DNA of 64,000 nucleotides from Cyanoderma ruficeps (GCA_008694505.1 VZDJ01000063.1:6012324-6076323), one strand, 5' to 3'; numbered from the stretch's first letter, positions 36,359-48,802 are shown. The notes: a model not told the origin generated them from the sequence alone. Numbers and translations are program-made.

Positions 36359-36535
36359 CACAGAATGGCTGCACGGGGTGGGTTGGGAGGGACCTCAAAA
36401 ATCTCCTTGTTCCACCCCCTCCTGTGGGCAGGGACACCTTCCACTAGACAAGGTTGCTCCAAGCCTGGCCTTGGACACTTCCAGGGATGGGGCAGCCACA
36501 GCTTCTCTGTGCGATCTGTGCCAAGGTCTCAGAAT
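36359..36535 (-). mobile_element. CR1 LINE 3'-end fragment
   Basis: Reverse-orientation CR1: 'cacagaatggctgcac', 'ttgggagggacctcaaaaat', 'gacaccttccactagacaag', 'ttggacacttccagggatgg', then 'ctgtgccaaggtctca'. About 180 bp, 5'-truncated. It ends about 280 bp before the GATA cluster at 36.8 kb. Confidence 0.88.
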
Positions 36536-36810
36536 ATGAATTTATGATCCAGGACACTTGATGTTCATTCCTGGCTCCGACAGTGACATTTTGTGCAGCC
36601 TCAAGAAGCCACTGAACTCTCAGGCAGGCCTGGCCATTCCCTGTTTATCCCCTGCTGCCCATTCCTTGAGCTGTTTGGAACAGGAGCCATCCCCCAGGGT
36701 GTATTTGCCCAGCACAAGCACAGGGGCAACTTGAGGGTTGCTCATCCTGGGTTGGGAGGTGGGAATTTCCCCAGGAATTGTGTCCAAGGCCTGCCCTTGG
36801 ATATTCACCT

Positions 36811-37015
36811 TCTGTTATGACTCAGTTAAAGGGTTATGGAGATAAGGATACTTCTAGATGAGAAACATATTCAGAGACCTGCCATTATCTGTGACAAAGT
36901 TTTCTAAGCACATGAGATCCTAATCAGACATCTATTATTCAGTGAGAAGATAATGAGGAGAGAGCTGATATCTGCTCTGCTCAGCAGATAACAATCAGCT
37001 CACATGGCCCTCTTT
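36811..37015. promoter_or_regulatory. FLI1: Candidate FLI1 +12.8 kb enhancer: four GATA sites, two E-boxes, AP-1
   Basis: Seen within 200 bp: AP-1 TGACTCAG 36818-36825; GATA motifs AGATAA 36840-36845, TTATCT 36885-36890, AGATAA 36948-36953 and AGATAA 36986-36991; E-boxes CACATG at 36909-36914 and 37001-37006. By chance a WGATAR word is expected about once per 500 bp on two strands. In mouse a Fli1 +12 kb intronic enhancer is bound by GATA2, FLI1 and SCL/TAL1. Position and content make this the best candidate counterpart, although strong ETS sites are not obvious in the core. Confidence 0.5.
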
Positions 37016-38119
37016 AAAAACTCTCAACTTTGGGTAGAATCAAACCCTGCCAGTGGAGTCTCCTTGGCTTTATTTTTTCCTCCTTACCCAAAAACCCAGA
37101 GCAATCATTAGGAGTTTCTTGATTTTCCTAATTGTAAAATAATAATGGGAAATGTTCTTCTGAGGTAAAGCTGAAAAGTGACAAATCTCCACAAAGAGTT
37201 TTGTAAGCCTTGGATGAAGAACGTGCAGGTGCCTGAAATGTCAGCAGAAATTCTCTCTGCAATCCAGTTCAAAGCAGCTGGATGCACGAGTTGCAGCTTT
37301 TGAAACTAGGAAAGAACTATTTATAGAACATAAAGTGTTCTGGTACTTGTGAAACACCGAGAGAAGCAGCCTGTGCTCTGCAGCCCTCCAGCCTCCAGCG
37401 CTGCACTGACAGGAGCCTCCTTGGACTGGGCTTGTGCAGTCCCAGCCCTTGAGCCCCAGCAGGGAGCGGGGAGTGATCCCACCGCGTGGCCAGAGTTCTG
37501 TGGGATGGAGCTGCCACTGCCTGCTCAGCCTTGCCCACTCCCAGGGACACCACTTCTCTTCCCAGTCCTGTCAGAGATGCAAAGGCCACTTTGGCCAGGG
37601 GCTGTTTTCCCCGGCAGAGAGGTGTGTGAGGCTCTGGGAAGCTCCGATAATCCCTGCCCTGCTGATGTGGTGATCAGAACCTGAGAGCAGCAGAGGAGCA
37701 CGGCTCCCTTTGTGCCTTTGGCTCTCTCAGCACTGTCATTGTTTGATTTTGGGCTGCTGGGACAGGTGCAGATCTGCTTCCAGATCACACCCGGGTACAT
37801 GGCAGGCAAATTTTCCCAAGAGGCTGCAATAACAAGAAGCAGCTCTTGTCTCTCAATGCTCCATAGAACCAGGGGCTCTTCTGCAGCACCTGACGGGGCC
37901 TTTCCCCCTCTGCTGCACCTTTGTGTCTGCCGGGACAGTCATTTAGCGAGTGCCATTTGTGGCAAGCTGATTCTTAAAACACAAAGGGGTGAAAGAAACG
38001 CAGTTGAAATGAGTTTTGGTTTTTGAGCAGGCTCAGAGCCTTGGCTGGCTGCGGGGGCAGTGCAAGAGTGGAGTGCAGGTGTGAGAGGCTGTTGCTTCAT
38101 CACCCGGGGAGAAAGGATG

Positions 38120-38335
38120 CACGGGCTAAACAAAAAGATGCAGAAGACAAATGAAAAGGTGCTGAAGTTATAGAAAAAGATGCACAAGTTATAGAAAAAG
38201 ATGCACAAGTTCTACAGAAAGATGCACAAGCTAAAGAGAAAGGTGCAGATCCTAAATAAAAAGATGCACAAGGTAAATTAAAAGATGCCCAAGTTGTATA
38301 AAAAGATGCCCAGGTTAAATAAAAAGGTGCAGCCT
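38120..38335. repeat. 21-bp A-rich minisatellite, about 10 units
   Basis: Unit near 'gttatagaaaaagatgcaca', recurring with a 21-bp step (38167, 38188 and onward) and diverged copies at both ends. Purine-rich on the + strand. Its composition differs from the G+C-rich arrays elsewhere in the window. Open frames on the minus strand are artefacts of the period of 21. Confidence 0.9.
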
Positions 38336-39649
38336 GAAGGCCAGAGGACCTGGTCCCCTGGCAAGGTCATTCACCTGCTCTTCTGGGCATGAAATAGTGT
38401 GTTTTAGAAAAGTGCTCGTTATCTCCCAAAGCCAAGGACACTGGTTAGTGCAGGAGCTGAGAAAGGTGCCATGAAGCCCAGGTTTCCTGCCTCTGGTTGT
38501 ACCTCAGTGGAGTGAGGCAGGGTGGGATGGATTTCTGGAATATTAGGAAATTCAGGAATATTGTTTGCACATAAACAGCAGGAGCTTCAACTGTCACCTC
38601 AGTGAAGGAAATGACAACAGCCTGGAGTTTGTGGACAATAATATTGCAGATTCCATGAAGCTTCTGCCCCTCCCCAAAGGCCCAGAGGGCAGCCCTGGGA
38701 TGAGGCTGGAATGCATTCCCTGTTTGCCAGAGGAGACTGAGGGCACTCAGGAGCTGTGGGAGCCATCAGGCAGTGACAGCAGCCACCGAGGCCTCTGCAG
38801 CCACCGCTCCCCCATCACTGGGGAGGGCACAGCACAAACCCCCGTGTGATGGGAGGGCAGGAGCCAGAGCTGAGGGCACCTGGACACCACGTGGCCAGGG
38901 AGGCTCTGGGAAATCAGGGAGCGCAGAAGGGAAGCCGGGAAAGGGACAGCGTGGGGCCAGAAGGATGGTAAGAAGGACGCTGGGTGACATGGCAGTGTTG
39001 CTGCCAGCTCTTGTGGGATTTTGTTTTCGTCTGGAAAGCCTGGATTATGCTCTAATTGCACAAGAATATTAACATTTATTTTATAGAACTGAATTTTTTA
39101 AGACTGCAGGGAAGATCTTGAAATGACATCCTATACAGCTTGAAAAACCCGTTATAAATACAATTCCATGATTCCATGTTCAATTAAGATTATGTTGAAC
39201 TAAAGCAGGGGACTGGAAAGCAAAGCCCCTCATGGCTTGCTGTGTGCATCCTACTGAGGATCATCAGCACCTGCCATGAATAAAAGTGTAAAAACCAACA
39301 GCAGGATGGTTTTAGGAGTCCGATTTTAGTCTGTGAGTGATGAACTGGCAAGGGAGGGTGAGGTAAAACCTGAGGGGGCAGGGATGGACGGGGATGACTT
39401 TACAAAGGAGATCTGAGTGGGACCCACACCAGCCGGTTTGTGGGATGGAGAAGAAGCCCGGGGGCAGAGCCCGGGGGCAGAGCTCTGCCTCGCCCACGGG
39501 AGGGAGGGAGGGCCGGAGCTCGGACAGGTACGAGCCCATCACCTCCAAACCAGACCCGGCAAAGCCCCAGCAAAAGCCTTTTTGTGAGATGAGTCAGACG
39601 CCTTGTTCTGCCCCCCGGCCGCCCGCTCGGTCTCTATTCTCCCCTCCCT

Positions 39650-40350
39650 GGCACGGGCGATAAAGGGAGCAGGGGGTGGGCGCGTGTTTATGAATTGGGG
39701 GTGACAATGGGACACCTGGAGCAGCACCTGTCAGAACAGGATGCAAATGAGCGCGGGGAGCCGCTGGCGCTCCTGCAGCCCTAATGAAGCGCTAATAGCG
39801 CCGATAATGCCTCGCACGGCGTTCGCGGGGCATCGGCTCAATTGCAGTAATTAATGCGCCCATCCCGAGCTGCAGCTCCCATTCACAGGCACTTCCTGAT
39901 GCTTCGCTCTCTCGCTGTTTGTTTTTTAAACACGCAAAGCCGGGGCTTATTATATTTGCAAACAATGGCCTCGTGGAGATGCTCTGATTTGCCGAGGAGA
40001 TAGAGGGGGCTGATGTTTGAAGGCCTAAATTAAAGCAGGATTTCCTTGTGTTTTTTTTAAAGAAAAGGTTCACATTTGCTAATAACTGTCATGGGCTGCA
40101 AACGGTCTCCGTGTCATATGATGGATTTTTCTGATTGCTTTTAATCAAGGTTTTCAGATAGCATGGGGTGTAAACAGAGAAATGAGCTGAGCACTCATGA
40201 GTTGAACAAACCTCAGGAGATGTGACTCAGATAAGGAAAAACTGTTCTGACAGTGAAGTAATAGCAGGTTCTTTGCTGCTCGAGATCCTCTTTTTATCAT
40301 TATTATTTTAGCGTTCCCCATTCCATATCAGCGGCTGAGATAAACTGCCC
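39650..40350. promoter_or_regulatory. FLI1: Conserved-element-like block with AP-1/GATA composite (+16 kb)
   Basis: About 0.7 kb of repeat-free sequence with strong developmental-enhancer texture: 'aatgaagcgctaatagcgcc' at about 39783 and 'attgcagtaattaatgcgcc' at about 39841. Its 3' end holds AP-1 TGACTCA 40223-40229 sharing its last base with AGATAAGGAA at 40229, plus AGATAA at 40338-40343. Overlapping AP-1/NF-E2 and GATA sites are typical of erythro-megakaryocytic enhancers, lineages in which FLI1 acts. Function is inferred. Confidence 0.45.
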
Positions 40351-41498
40351 GGCAGGGATGGACATGTGCTTGCAAAGGCTCTGTGGGAGGGTGGAGGGCT
40401 CTTTAGCCCACAGAGATATTAAGTTGCTGCACTATCTACTTCACCTCCCATATTGGAGGGTTTTTTTGCCTCTTCAGGGAAATTTAGGTGATGAGAATGA
40501 ATTAGAAAAAGTCTCTTTAGGTGTTCAAATCAGAAAGAGATGGCAAAGGCGTGGCTGGGGATATGGAGATGATCTGTCCATGAAAATTATTACTTCTTGC
40601 TGGATGCCTCCCCTTGACAAAAGGGATAAATGGGGAGGTGTTTCAAAACCCCCTCTGAAAATAAAGGACACAGAAATGATTCCCCAAAGAGCATCGCAGG
40701 AAAGGAGGAGTCTGCGCTGGAGAGCTGAGCTCTGATAGAAGGCACTTTGTGCCATCAGTTTCTTTGTTAGTAGGACCCAAAACGTGGGAAGAACTTTTGT
40801 GTGGTTGCAGCAGGGCCTGCATTTCTCAGCAGCTCAGGACACTGACGGGTGGGAGGTTGTTTTTCTCTCCTGCCATCTCAGGGGGGTTTGCAAACCTACA
40901 GAAACCAAGTTTTGGGCCGGCCCCGGTGGTTACCAGGGCTCCTGTTAGCACTGGGAGGGGGGTGGTGGGGGCTCCTGGTGCCCAGCAAAGCTGGAAAAGG
41001 CAAAGGGAAGGCGAGGGGGATGAGGGAGTCTGGCAGGAGCACACGGGGTGAAGTGCCTGCAAACCTCCAGCTGACACAAGCTGTGTCCTCTCCCACGAAA
41101 AGCTTCATCATAATCTGTGCAGAACATCACTTCAGGATAAACACAATCCTGCTATAAATACCCCCGGCCATTTCCTGTTGTTCTTTCTGCAGCTTGCACA
41201 GGGTTTGTGTCTGTGTGGGGTGACTGAGGGTGTGACTGAATCCACACAGTCACACACGGCCCCTACTCTGTGCTCCAGTGAAAATGGCCTTTTCTGCCCA
41301 AAATCAGACACTCTGGGGTTTGTGCCACTGAGCTGAACATTCATCCTTAATGAGCCAGGAATATTCTTTATGGAAGGAATTCAGGGCAGCCAAATGGTAA
41401 ATTCTCCTGCTATTGAGATGGGTTGACTTGAATGGCTATATACACTTAATTACAGTTTAATTACACTTCATTGCTTAATTACACTTTAACATACACTT

Positions 41499-41642
41499 CA
41501 CATCCCTGGAAGTGTCCCAAGCCAGGTTGGATGGGGCTTGGAGTAACGTGGGATGGTGGAAGTGTCCCTGCCCATCAGGTGGAACGGGATGATTTTTAAG
41601 GTCTCCCAACTCAAAGTATTCAGGGATCCTGTGACACAGTTT
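41499..41642 (+). mobile_element. CR1 LINE 3'-end fragment
   Basis: CR1 tail words in order: 'ccctggaagtgtcccaagcc', 'ggttggatggggcttggagt', 'gtgtccctgcccatcaggtg', 'ttttaaggtctcccaactca', 'cagggatcctgtga'. About 140 bp. Confidence 0.88.
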
Positions 41643-41996
41643 GTCACATTCTTCCACATTTCCATCCCAGGTTATTTCAATTTGTAGCCATTCTTAATTT
41701 TGACTGTCAAAGGAAAGGGAGCACATTAAATCCTGAATTGAGGGGAGCAGAAATGCAAACTCCTCCTGGCTTGTTTTACTGAATTTTGTGTTTTAAGTGG
41801 ATTTGTTATTTCAGTGAAAATGGAAGCAGAAGCACTCCCATCTGCTTGTTAGTCAGAGAAATACCTCGAGGAGAAAGGAAACAAACTGAGGGGAGAGCCT
41901 GGATCCTCATGTATGAATTAAGTCTTTAGAGAACCAGACTGAAAGTTTCTGCAACTATAGAATTTTTAACTCAGCAATTTCATTCAAACCACTAAT

Positions 41997-42022
41997 TTGT
42001 TTTGTTTTGTTTTGTTTTTTTT
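41997..42022. repeat. (TTTTG)n microsatellite
   Basis: Four to five copies of ttttg followed by a T run. Confidence 0.9.
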
Positions 42023-43324
42023 AATAACATCGGCGATGTCCTTTTTGCTAAACAGAATGAACTGAAAGCCTGGGTTATAAATACTTGGCTTAGGCTTTCT
42101 ACCCAAATAGAGCTAAAAACTTAGGGTCATATATTAAAGATAACTTGGGCACATCCAAAAAGATACTGTGCTGTTTGAGTCTTTAAAAGTTCCTTCCCAA
42201 AGTCAAAAACGAACCCAGATTTACATTGTCCAGACTTATTAAGCTTGGATCTGTCTTTGTCGTTGGTTGCAATCAGAGAGTCAATCCCATCTTTATGAAA
42301 CTACAGAAATTATAAATTGTTCCCTCAGTCTATAGGAGCAGACGGGAAGGGAATTTTTCAGGAGATGATGGACAGACTGAAACTGCCCCACAGGGGAAGG
42401 AACGAGGGCCCAACTCATCCCTTTGCTCCTGTCCACAAGATCAGACAGGAATGCTCAGAAACAGAATATTCTTTTAAAGGCTCATTGTAAACCAATTTCC
42501 CTGTGACTGCAGACCAGTGAGGCAGTGGGGGTGTGCAGTGGGGCTGTTTGGTGTCAGAGGCACGGAAGGAAATGGGAATTGCAGGCAAGGCTGAGGAGAA
42601 AAGGCCTAATGAATGAACCAGAGACAGAATGTTCTGTCCCTGCTCTGGCTGACTGAGCCTTTACCTCCATCCCATTTTATATGAGCTGAGTGAGGGCAGA
42701 GAGCAGGATTCGAGAAGATTTAAATGAGGGATAAAATGTATTTGCTTGCCTGATTTGGATTTTCCCCCTCAAAGATGTCCCTGAGGAAAAGCCCTTGTTT
42801 ACACATCCCACTGTAGCTCAGCACCTGAGGCAGTGCCCTGACAACCCAAATTCTTGTGCCCTCAGCCTGATTTTGCTGCAGCTGTGCTGTGTGACCCCCA
42901 GTGTGTGACATCTTTGGGCATCCTGTGAGTGTGTGTTACAGAAAGGTTGCTCAGAGATGAGAAAAGAGGAGTGAAATCTGCCCCCAAAGGAGACCTTTAG
43001 CATGTGAGAGAGAGGCAGGCAATATTTTGACATGTTTAACAATCCCCACCAACATTTTTCCTCAATGACACTGAAAAAACTGTTTCCCTGGTTAACCCTG
43101 AGGTCCCTTGGCATTCCCAAACATGTTTTATCTGGGGTGACATGGAGAAGGAGGAGGGGAGAGTAAAACATCTGCCATTACATCAGTGTAAGAGATGTAA
43201 AATTATCTGGCCATGATCTCCACACACTCTGCCCCCCCAAACCTACATTTATCTGTGTAATTAAAACCAGGCTTTTACCCCACCAGCTCCTCCTGAGGGC
43301 TGACTCCTATTTCAGCCTATTCCT

Positions 43325-43472
43325 CCCCACATCCCTGGCAGTGTCCAAAGCCAGGCTGGACAGGGCTTGGAGCAACCTGGGCTAGTGGAAGGTGTCCCTG
43401 CCCATGCAGGGGTGGAACTGGATGGGCTTTAAGGGCCTTCCAGACAAAACCTCTCTGGCTCTGTGATTCTAA
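43325..43472 (+). mobile_element. CR1 LINE 3'-end fragment
   Basis: One of the cleanest CR1 tails in the window: 'atccctggcagtgtccaaag', 'ccaggctggacagggcttgg', 'aggtgtccctgcccatgcag', 'tggaactggatgggctttaa', and a final 'ggctctgtgattcta'. About 148 bp, 5'-truncated. Confidence 0.92.
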
Positions 43473-45327
43473 TTTTGAAGTGCTTTACCCATTCTCCCTC
43501 TTCCCCCTATTTTGTAGTAGCTCCATCAGGTGTTTTGTCAGCAAGTCCCCAAACAGGCCCCAGGTCCCTTCAAAGCTTTGTTCTGTGTGAGAGACTGATT
43601 TTTTTTTCTGACAACCCCATAAACATCATCTGAAGCAATGTTTGAGATCTTTTTGTTGTCCCCATGGAAGAGAAATTCCATCATCACCATCCCCTCCCAC
43701 CCCCAGGAAGAGGCAGGGCAGCTCCAGGGAGGCCCAGCTGAATTGTTGAAATCTCACTCCGAGAGGATGCTGATGAGGAAGGTGACGGTCAGACCTGCCA
43801 TGAGGCACTCCTGTTTCTTCCCTTGGATGTTCCTGTGGGACATTCCCAACCAGGGACAACCTGTGCCTTCAGAGGAGCCCCACTGAGCTCTCTGAGTGCT
43901 GAGAGGAAAATCAGACCCCAAAAACTCAACTCAGGTTTGCAAGAGCTGCTCAGGCCAGTCTGTGTCAGGTGTCCCCGGAGGATCCACTTTTCCTTTGGTC
44001 TCTCTGAGACCTCCATTGTCCTGCCAAGATAAGAATCTGATGTAGTTTGATCACCATGATATCAAAATGCCAAATGTTATTGATATTGAGGTACCTGTGC
44101 AGTCAAATGGCATCAGCCAGAGCCAAAAACAAAATAGATTTTCTGAAATAATTTCTAAGCATCCAATTGCTTCTTTAGGTGTCTATATAAAGGATTAAAA
44201 ATATAATTAAAAGTCTGCAGACTACAACTGCTTGGATACTGGAAGTTTTCCAGGACAGGTGCTGTGTGAGCTGGAATCACACAGAGCAGATATAGACACA
44301 AAGGCTTGGAAGGTTGGATCACACTTCACCCCAAAGGCAAAGGCAAAGCTCCCACTGGCTGTGCTGCCATGGGGAGCCTTAATTTTGCCCTGTCCCCAAA
44401 GGCTGTGACAGAATTCACTGTGTTTGTACCAGGGACATGTACAGGAGGTTCCTGTGGGATAGAGTCTGGCCTTTTTCTATGTGGAGTCTTTTTCTCAGAA
44501 AGATGCAAATGGATCCAAGCCCTCCCGTTCCCTGGAAACGCTGAGTTCAGCCAGGCTGCCCTACTTGGTGCCTTCTCAGGTTTTTCAGGTTTTCCTTTGA
44601 AACTCCACTTTGGCTGGAAACCAATTGCAGTATTTTAAGGAAGCTGAAAAGGTTAAAACTGCAGTGAAACACTCAGAATATCCAAAAAACCCTTTGGTTA
44701 ATTTAGGGTGGAATTCTCTGTATAATTGCTTTGACCTTCTGTCCAACATTAGGATTGAAAATTTCCCCACAACCTCCAGAATTTTCCCAGGATACAACAA
44801 GGATCTCCCACCACATTCTAGGCTTTTCCATCTCTTAGCCCGTGGCCTTGACATCCTTTGTTCCCCTCATTTTACACAAAAAAAGCTTTGGCTCGAGCTG
44901 AGCAAACAACTTTGCTGCCGAGATGGTAAATGAGCCCCCATTTCCCAAATGTTACTGCAGCACTGAAACCACAGGACCATCTTGTGGGCGCTTCCTGACC
45001 ATTTCCTGCTTTCTTGAAAGCTGAGGAAATGAGGTATGCTGAGGTGTGAACGGTATTTGTTTGTATGGGGAGAGCACTAAGAGACAGAGATACAGCCCAT
45101 GGCCAAGGTGCCAGGCTCAGAAAAGAGAAAAAAAAACAAACATAAGAGCCCATTCCAAGGCACTTACAAATTAATGTTAAACAATGATCCGGATAAACCT
45201 GCAGGGACTGACACTCACTCAGGGCAAAACATAGGCTTGGCTTAGGACTATGCCAAGGTCTACCTCAATTGAGTTTCTCTGGTTTTAAACCCTCAGCTTC
45301 ACTAAAATCAGGAATGGGTCTTTGAGG

Positions 45328-45380
45328 GGTGGTTGGGTTGGTTGGGTTGGGTTTGGTTTGGTTTGGTTTGGTTTGGTTGG
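45328..45380. repeat. (GGTTT)n/(GGGTT)n low-complexity tract
   Basis: Runs of ggttggg and ggttt immediately before the assembly gap. It resembles degenerate telomere-like sequence but lacks clean TTAGGG units. Confidence 0.85.
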
Positions 45381-45397
45381 CTCTACAGTGCTCCCGT

Positions 45398-45449
45398 NNN
45401 NNNNNNNNNNNNNNNNNNNNNNNNNNNNNNNNNNNNNNNNNNNNNNNNN
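45398..45449. other. Assembly gap (N run)
   Basis: Fifty-two consecutive N. The right flank is a 15-16 bp tandem array, so the gap probably hides more copies of it. Confidence 0.98.
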
Positions 45450-45772
45450 GGGCTGTGACCATTCTGGGCTGTGACCATCCCGGGCTGTGACCATCCCTGG
45501 CTATGACATCCCTGGCTGTGACCATTCTGGGTTGTGACATCCCTGGCTGTGACATCTCGGGCTGTGACCATTCTGGGTTGTGACATCCCTGGCTGTGACA
45601 TCCCGGGCTCTGACCATCCCTGGCTGTGACATCCCTGGTTGTGACCATCCCAGGCTGTGACATCCCTGGCTGTGACATCCCTGGCTGTGACATCCCTGGT
45701 TGTGACCATCCCAGGCTGTGACCATCCCTGGCTGTGACCATCCCTGGCTGTGACATCCCGGCTGTGACCCAG
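45450..45772. repeat. 15/16-bp minisatellite
   Basis: Alternating units of about 15 bp (gctgtgacatccctg) and 16 bp (gctgtgaccatccctg), about 20 copies, cut on the left by the N gap. Open frames crossing the gap are artefacts. Confidence 0.93.
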
Positions 45773-48562
45773 CCACAGGGACAGTGTGAAATGCCAACCC
45801 AGTGGCTGACACAGCTCAGGCCACTGAGGTGACTCCCAGATTCCCTGGGTTGGGATAGCCTCTTCTCCTCCATGCCTTGAAAAACCCAAGCTGATACCAA
45901 TTTCTTTTATCCTCTCAAGAGTTTTAACACCAGCAGGTTCTCCCTCGAGCCCCGCAGGCAGAGCTGGGTCTCATTGCAGGCAGGACTGGGAGGCAGGCTG
46001 GGTAATTAGCAGGGAAAGCTGATTGATTTATGAGAGTAGAAGTCTCTTGCTCACTCCAGCACAGGTTATTCTCCAAATGCAAACTCTCTCTCACTTCACA
46101 CACACAAAGTGGCCAAGTGCTGTGTTATGAATGGGCCCCTTTGTTACCCCGGGCCCGACACGACAGACTGTTTAGTTCATGTCTGTGCTGCAGCAAAGGA
46201 GGACAGGGTCTGCAAGACAGATGTGCCCTTTAATTGCAGGGAAATATTAGAAGATCGTTAAGCCATTTCTGACAGGGCTTTCCTCTGGCTCAGGGAGTGG
46301 GGAGTTGTTTCGGGAAGACCGAGGAGCAGCCCTGTCTTGCCAGCCCCACAAACAGGACCTTGTCCTGCTCCCTCACCCCAACACTAAACACAACCAGAGG
46401 AGGTTCGGTCAGAAGCCTCACTTTGCTGCCAAAGCTGCAGAGCTACATCTCAGAGAGAATTCTCCTTACATTGCATCTGATAAAAGGCTTTTCAACACAG
46501 CTCAGGGGACTTGCCCTGCTGGAGATAAGAGCAGTGTTATCAGCTCTGCTGAGAACATGGAGATGTGCCGAGGGTTCTGCTTCTTATTTGTGTTACTGAG
46601 CATGATCTGAGTGTAAGAAACCCTCCAGCTAAAGGAAAACGTGCTGCAGTTAGCTCAGAAAACAGCCCAAGTGCAGGGGGGGAGGCAGATGTGCTCTATA
46701 GGAGAGAGATCTTCAGGGGTGGCCTGAGGTTTAGTCTTGGTTTAGTTACACTGACATAGTGACTTGGAGCTCTGTTGGGTGCTTCGTGTTGGTTCCCATG
46801 CTGCAAAATTACTGGAACGGCCTCATCTGTGTCTGCAGCCACCTGAGATGGTGGCTTTGTCTTTTGGGATCATGACTGTGACGGAACTTGACAGCTTCCT
46901 ACTTCAGTTATCAACTCAGAGCTAATGATTTTCATTTACAAAATAAACCAGAACAAACCCATCACATTGATTGTGCAGGCGGGGATCTGCTGAGGGATAA
47001 CGTGAATCCCATAGAGGGCTGACAAAGGTCCTGGGGAGGCAGAAACCTGCAGAACCAGCCCCAAACTGGCCTTTGGGCACACATTTTTATCCTCAGCTCC
47101 AGCCCAGGAGAAGGACGCAGAGCTGAGTGACCTGGCCAAAGCCACAGCACCGAGTGGGCTCAGGGATTTGCCTCCTGGCAGTCCAGGCTCCCAGCCCCTC
47201 CCAAACTCACCAGGAGCCTCTGCTGCAGCCCTTGCCTGCCCTCCCTGCAGCAGAACATCCAAAATCCCTGCCAGGGCCTCATCCATGGACCCTGCTGCAC
47301 CAGACATTGTATCTCCCAGCCGTGAAAAACTATCCCTGGGCACAGGCTTGGACCATTTTATGACTCTGGGGCTTCTCGAGGTGGCAAGGGACCTCATTTA
47401 TCTGAGCCAGGCTCAAAGCCCTTCTCAGTACCACGCTGATAAAGCCAACAGCCCTTCTGTTAATGGTCACTGATAAGAGATTTTGGTGAGGGTTTTTTCT
47501 CAGTCTCAGAGAAAAGTCAGTTTTGCTTTGTCTATCAATCCTACCCCTGGGATAACACTTGACTGTTCTGTGGCCTCCTTCTCTGAGGACAGGGGATGAC
47601 TTTCCAAAATCTGAGCTCTTTGGGGGCAGCATCACACAGACAGGGAAACTGAGGCATGGGGACATTCATACAGCTGCAAAAGGGCCCTTTTTTCATTTTT
47701 GCTCTCACATCTGCTGTCGGGTGAGCCAGGAGCCAGAATTCACTGCCTGGTTCTTGGAGATTCTTGCTGATTCAAGCCTGGTTTTTGTAGATGTAACACC
47801 AGAGAAGGCCTTGGATGTGTGTATTTAGTGGGAATGTTTGTCCTCAGCAAGAGCTTCACTACGTTTATGCAGCAGAGGCTCTTCCCCTGCTGCAGCTCCC
47901 TGGAACTGTTGGTGGGGTGGTCTTGGCTCTGCTATGTGTGATATCAGGAGGAAGAACAGCACCTTGTCAACTCCTTTTTGCATGGCAATGTTAACTTTGG
48001 GATGCAGCCCAGGTGCCAGGATGGGATTCAGCCTTTTTGTCCAAGAGGTAGGAGTGATGGCAATCCCTGAATCCTTCCAGGACCTTCCTCTTTTGCCAAA
48101 GTTAAAACATCAGCGTTCCTTTGTAAAGAAATCAAAAGCCCTTGGGAACTTCCACTGGTGTAAACTGGGCTTTCCTGTTCAAATATCTCGATCGAGATTG
48201 ACAAAAAAAAATATCTCAGTGTAATCCTGCCGAGCTGTTTTCCTTGGAATGCCACGGGCAGACTTGTTCACAAAGTCTCTGCTTTTGCTCTAGGCGTAGG
48301 CAGAAACAATCCCGTCACCGGAGCCACAGGGGCTGGGCTCGGTGCACAAGGAAAACACGGATGGTGCTGTCCCAGCAGGGTGGCAGCCCTCAGCTCCACT
48401 GCCAGGCTCAGGAGCCAGCAGAGCCTGGAGGGCGGCACAAGGGCACCTCAGTGTGCCCCGGGGCAGGGAAATGCAAACCTGGGCAATCACGAGGTTTAAA
48501 CCTGATCTTCGAGAGGGATTTAAGGGACTGCGGCTCCCAGTAGCTGTAAATGGGAGTACGGT

Positions 48563-48629
48563 TTGTGTGACTTCAGGCCCTTTGGGAATCTCTCCCTCAG
48601 GCCCTGTCCATCCCAGTCAGAGCCATTTG
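48563..48629. repeat. Dispersed repeat copy A (67 bp)
   Basis: Contains 'tgtgtgacttcagg' and, about 40 bp on, 'tgtccatcccagtcagagcc'. A second similar copy lies at 50569-50636. Family not recognised. Confidence 0.65.
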
Positions 48630-48802
48630 ACTGAGGAAGAGGCAGAGATCAGGCTCCTGGTGCTGGATCAGGACCATGCCTGTGCTCCTTGGGGAACAAA
48701 TAAGTTCCTGTGAGTCCTGGACCACCTCCCCCCTCTCCTCTTACCTCTGGGCTCGGTGGGATGCAGGCCCTGGCCCAGCCCAGGTAACCTGCTCTGGGCT
48801 CA

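Noticed and set aside
45328..45380. Interstitial telomere sequence
   Set aside because: Units are ggttt and ggttggg, not TTAGGG; better called low-complexity.
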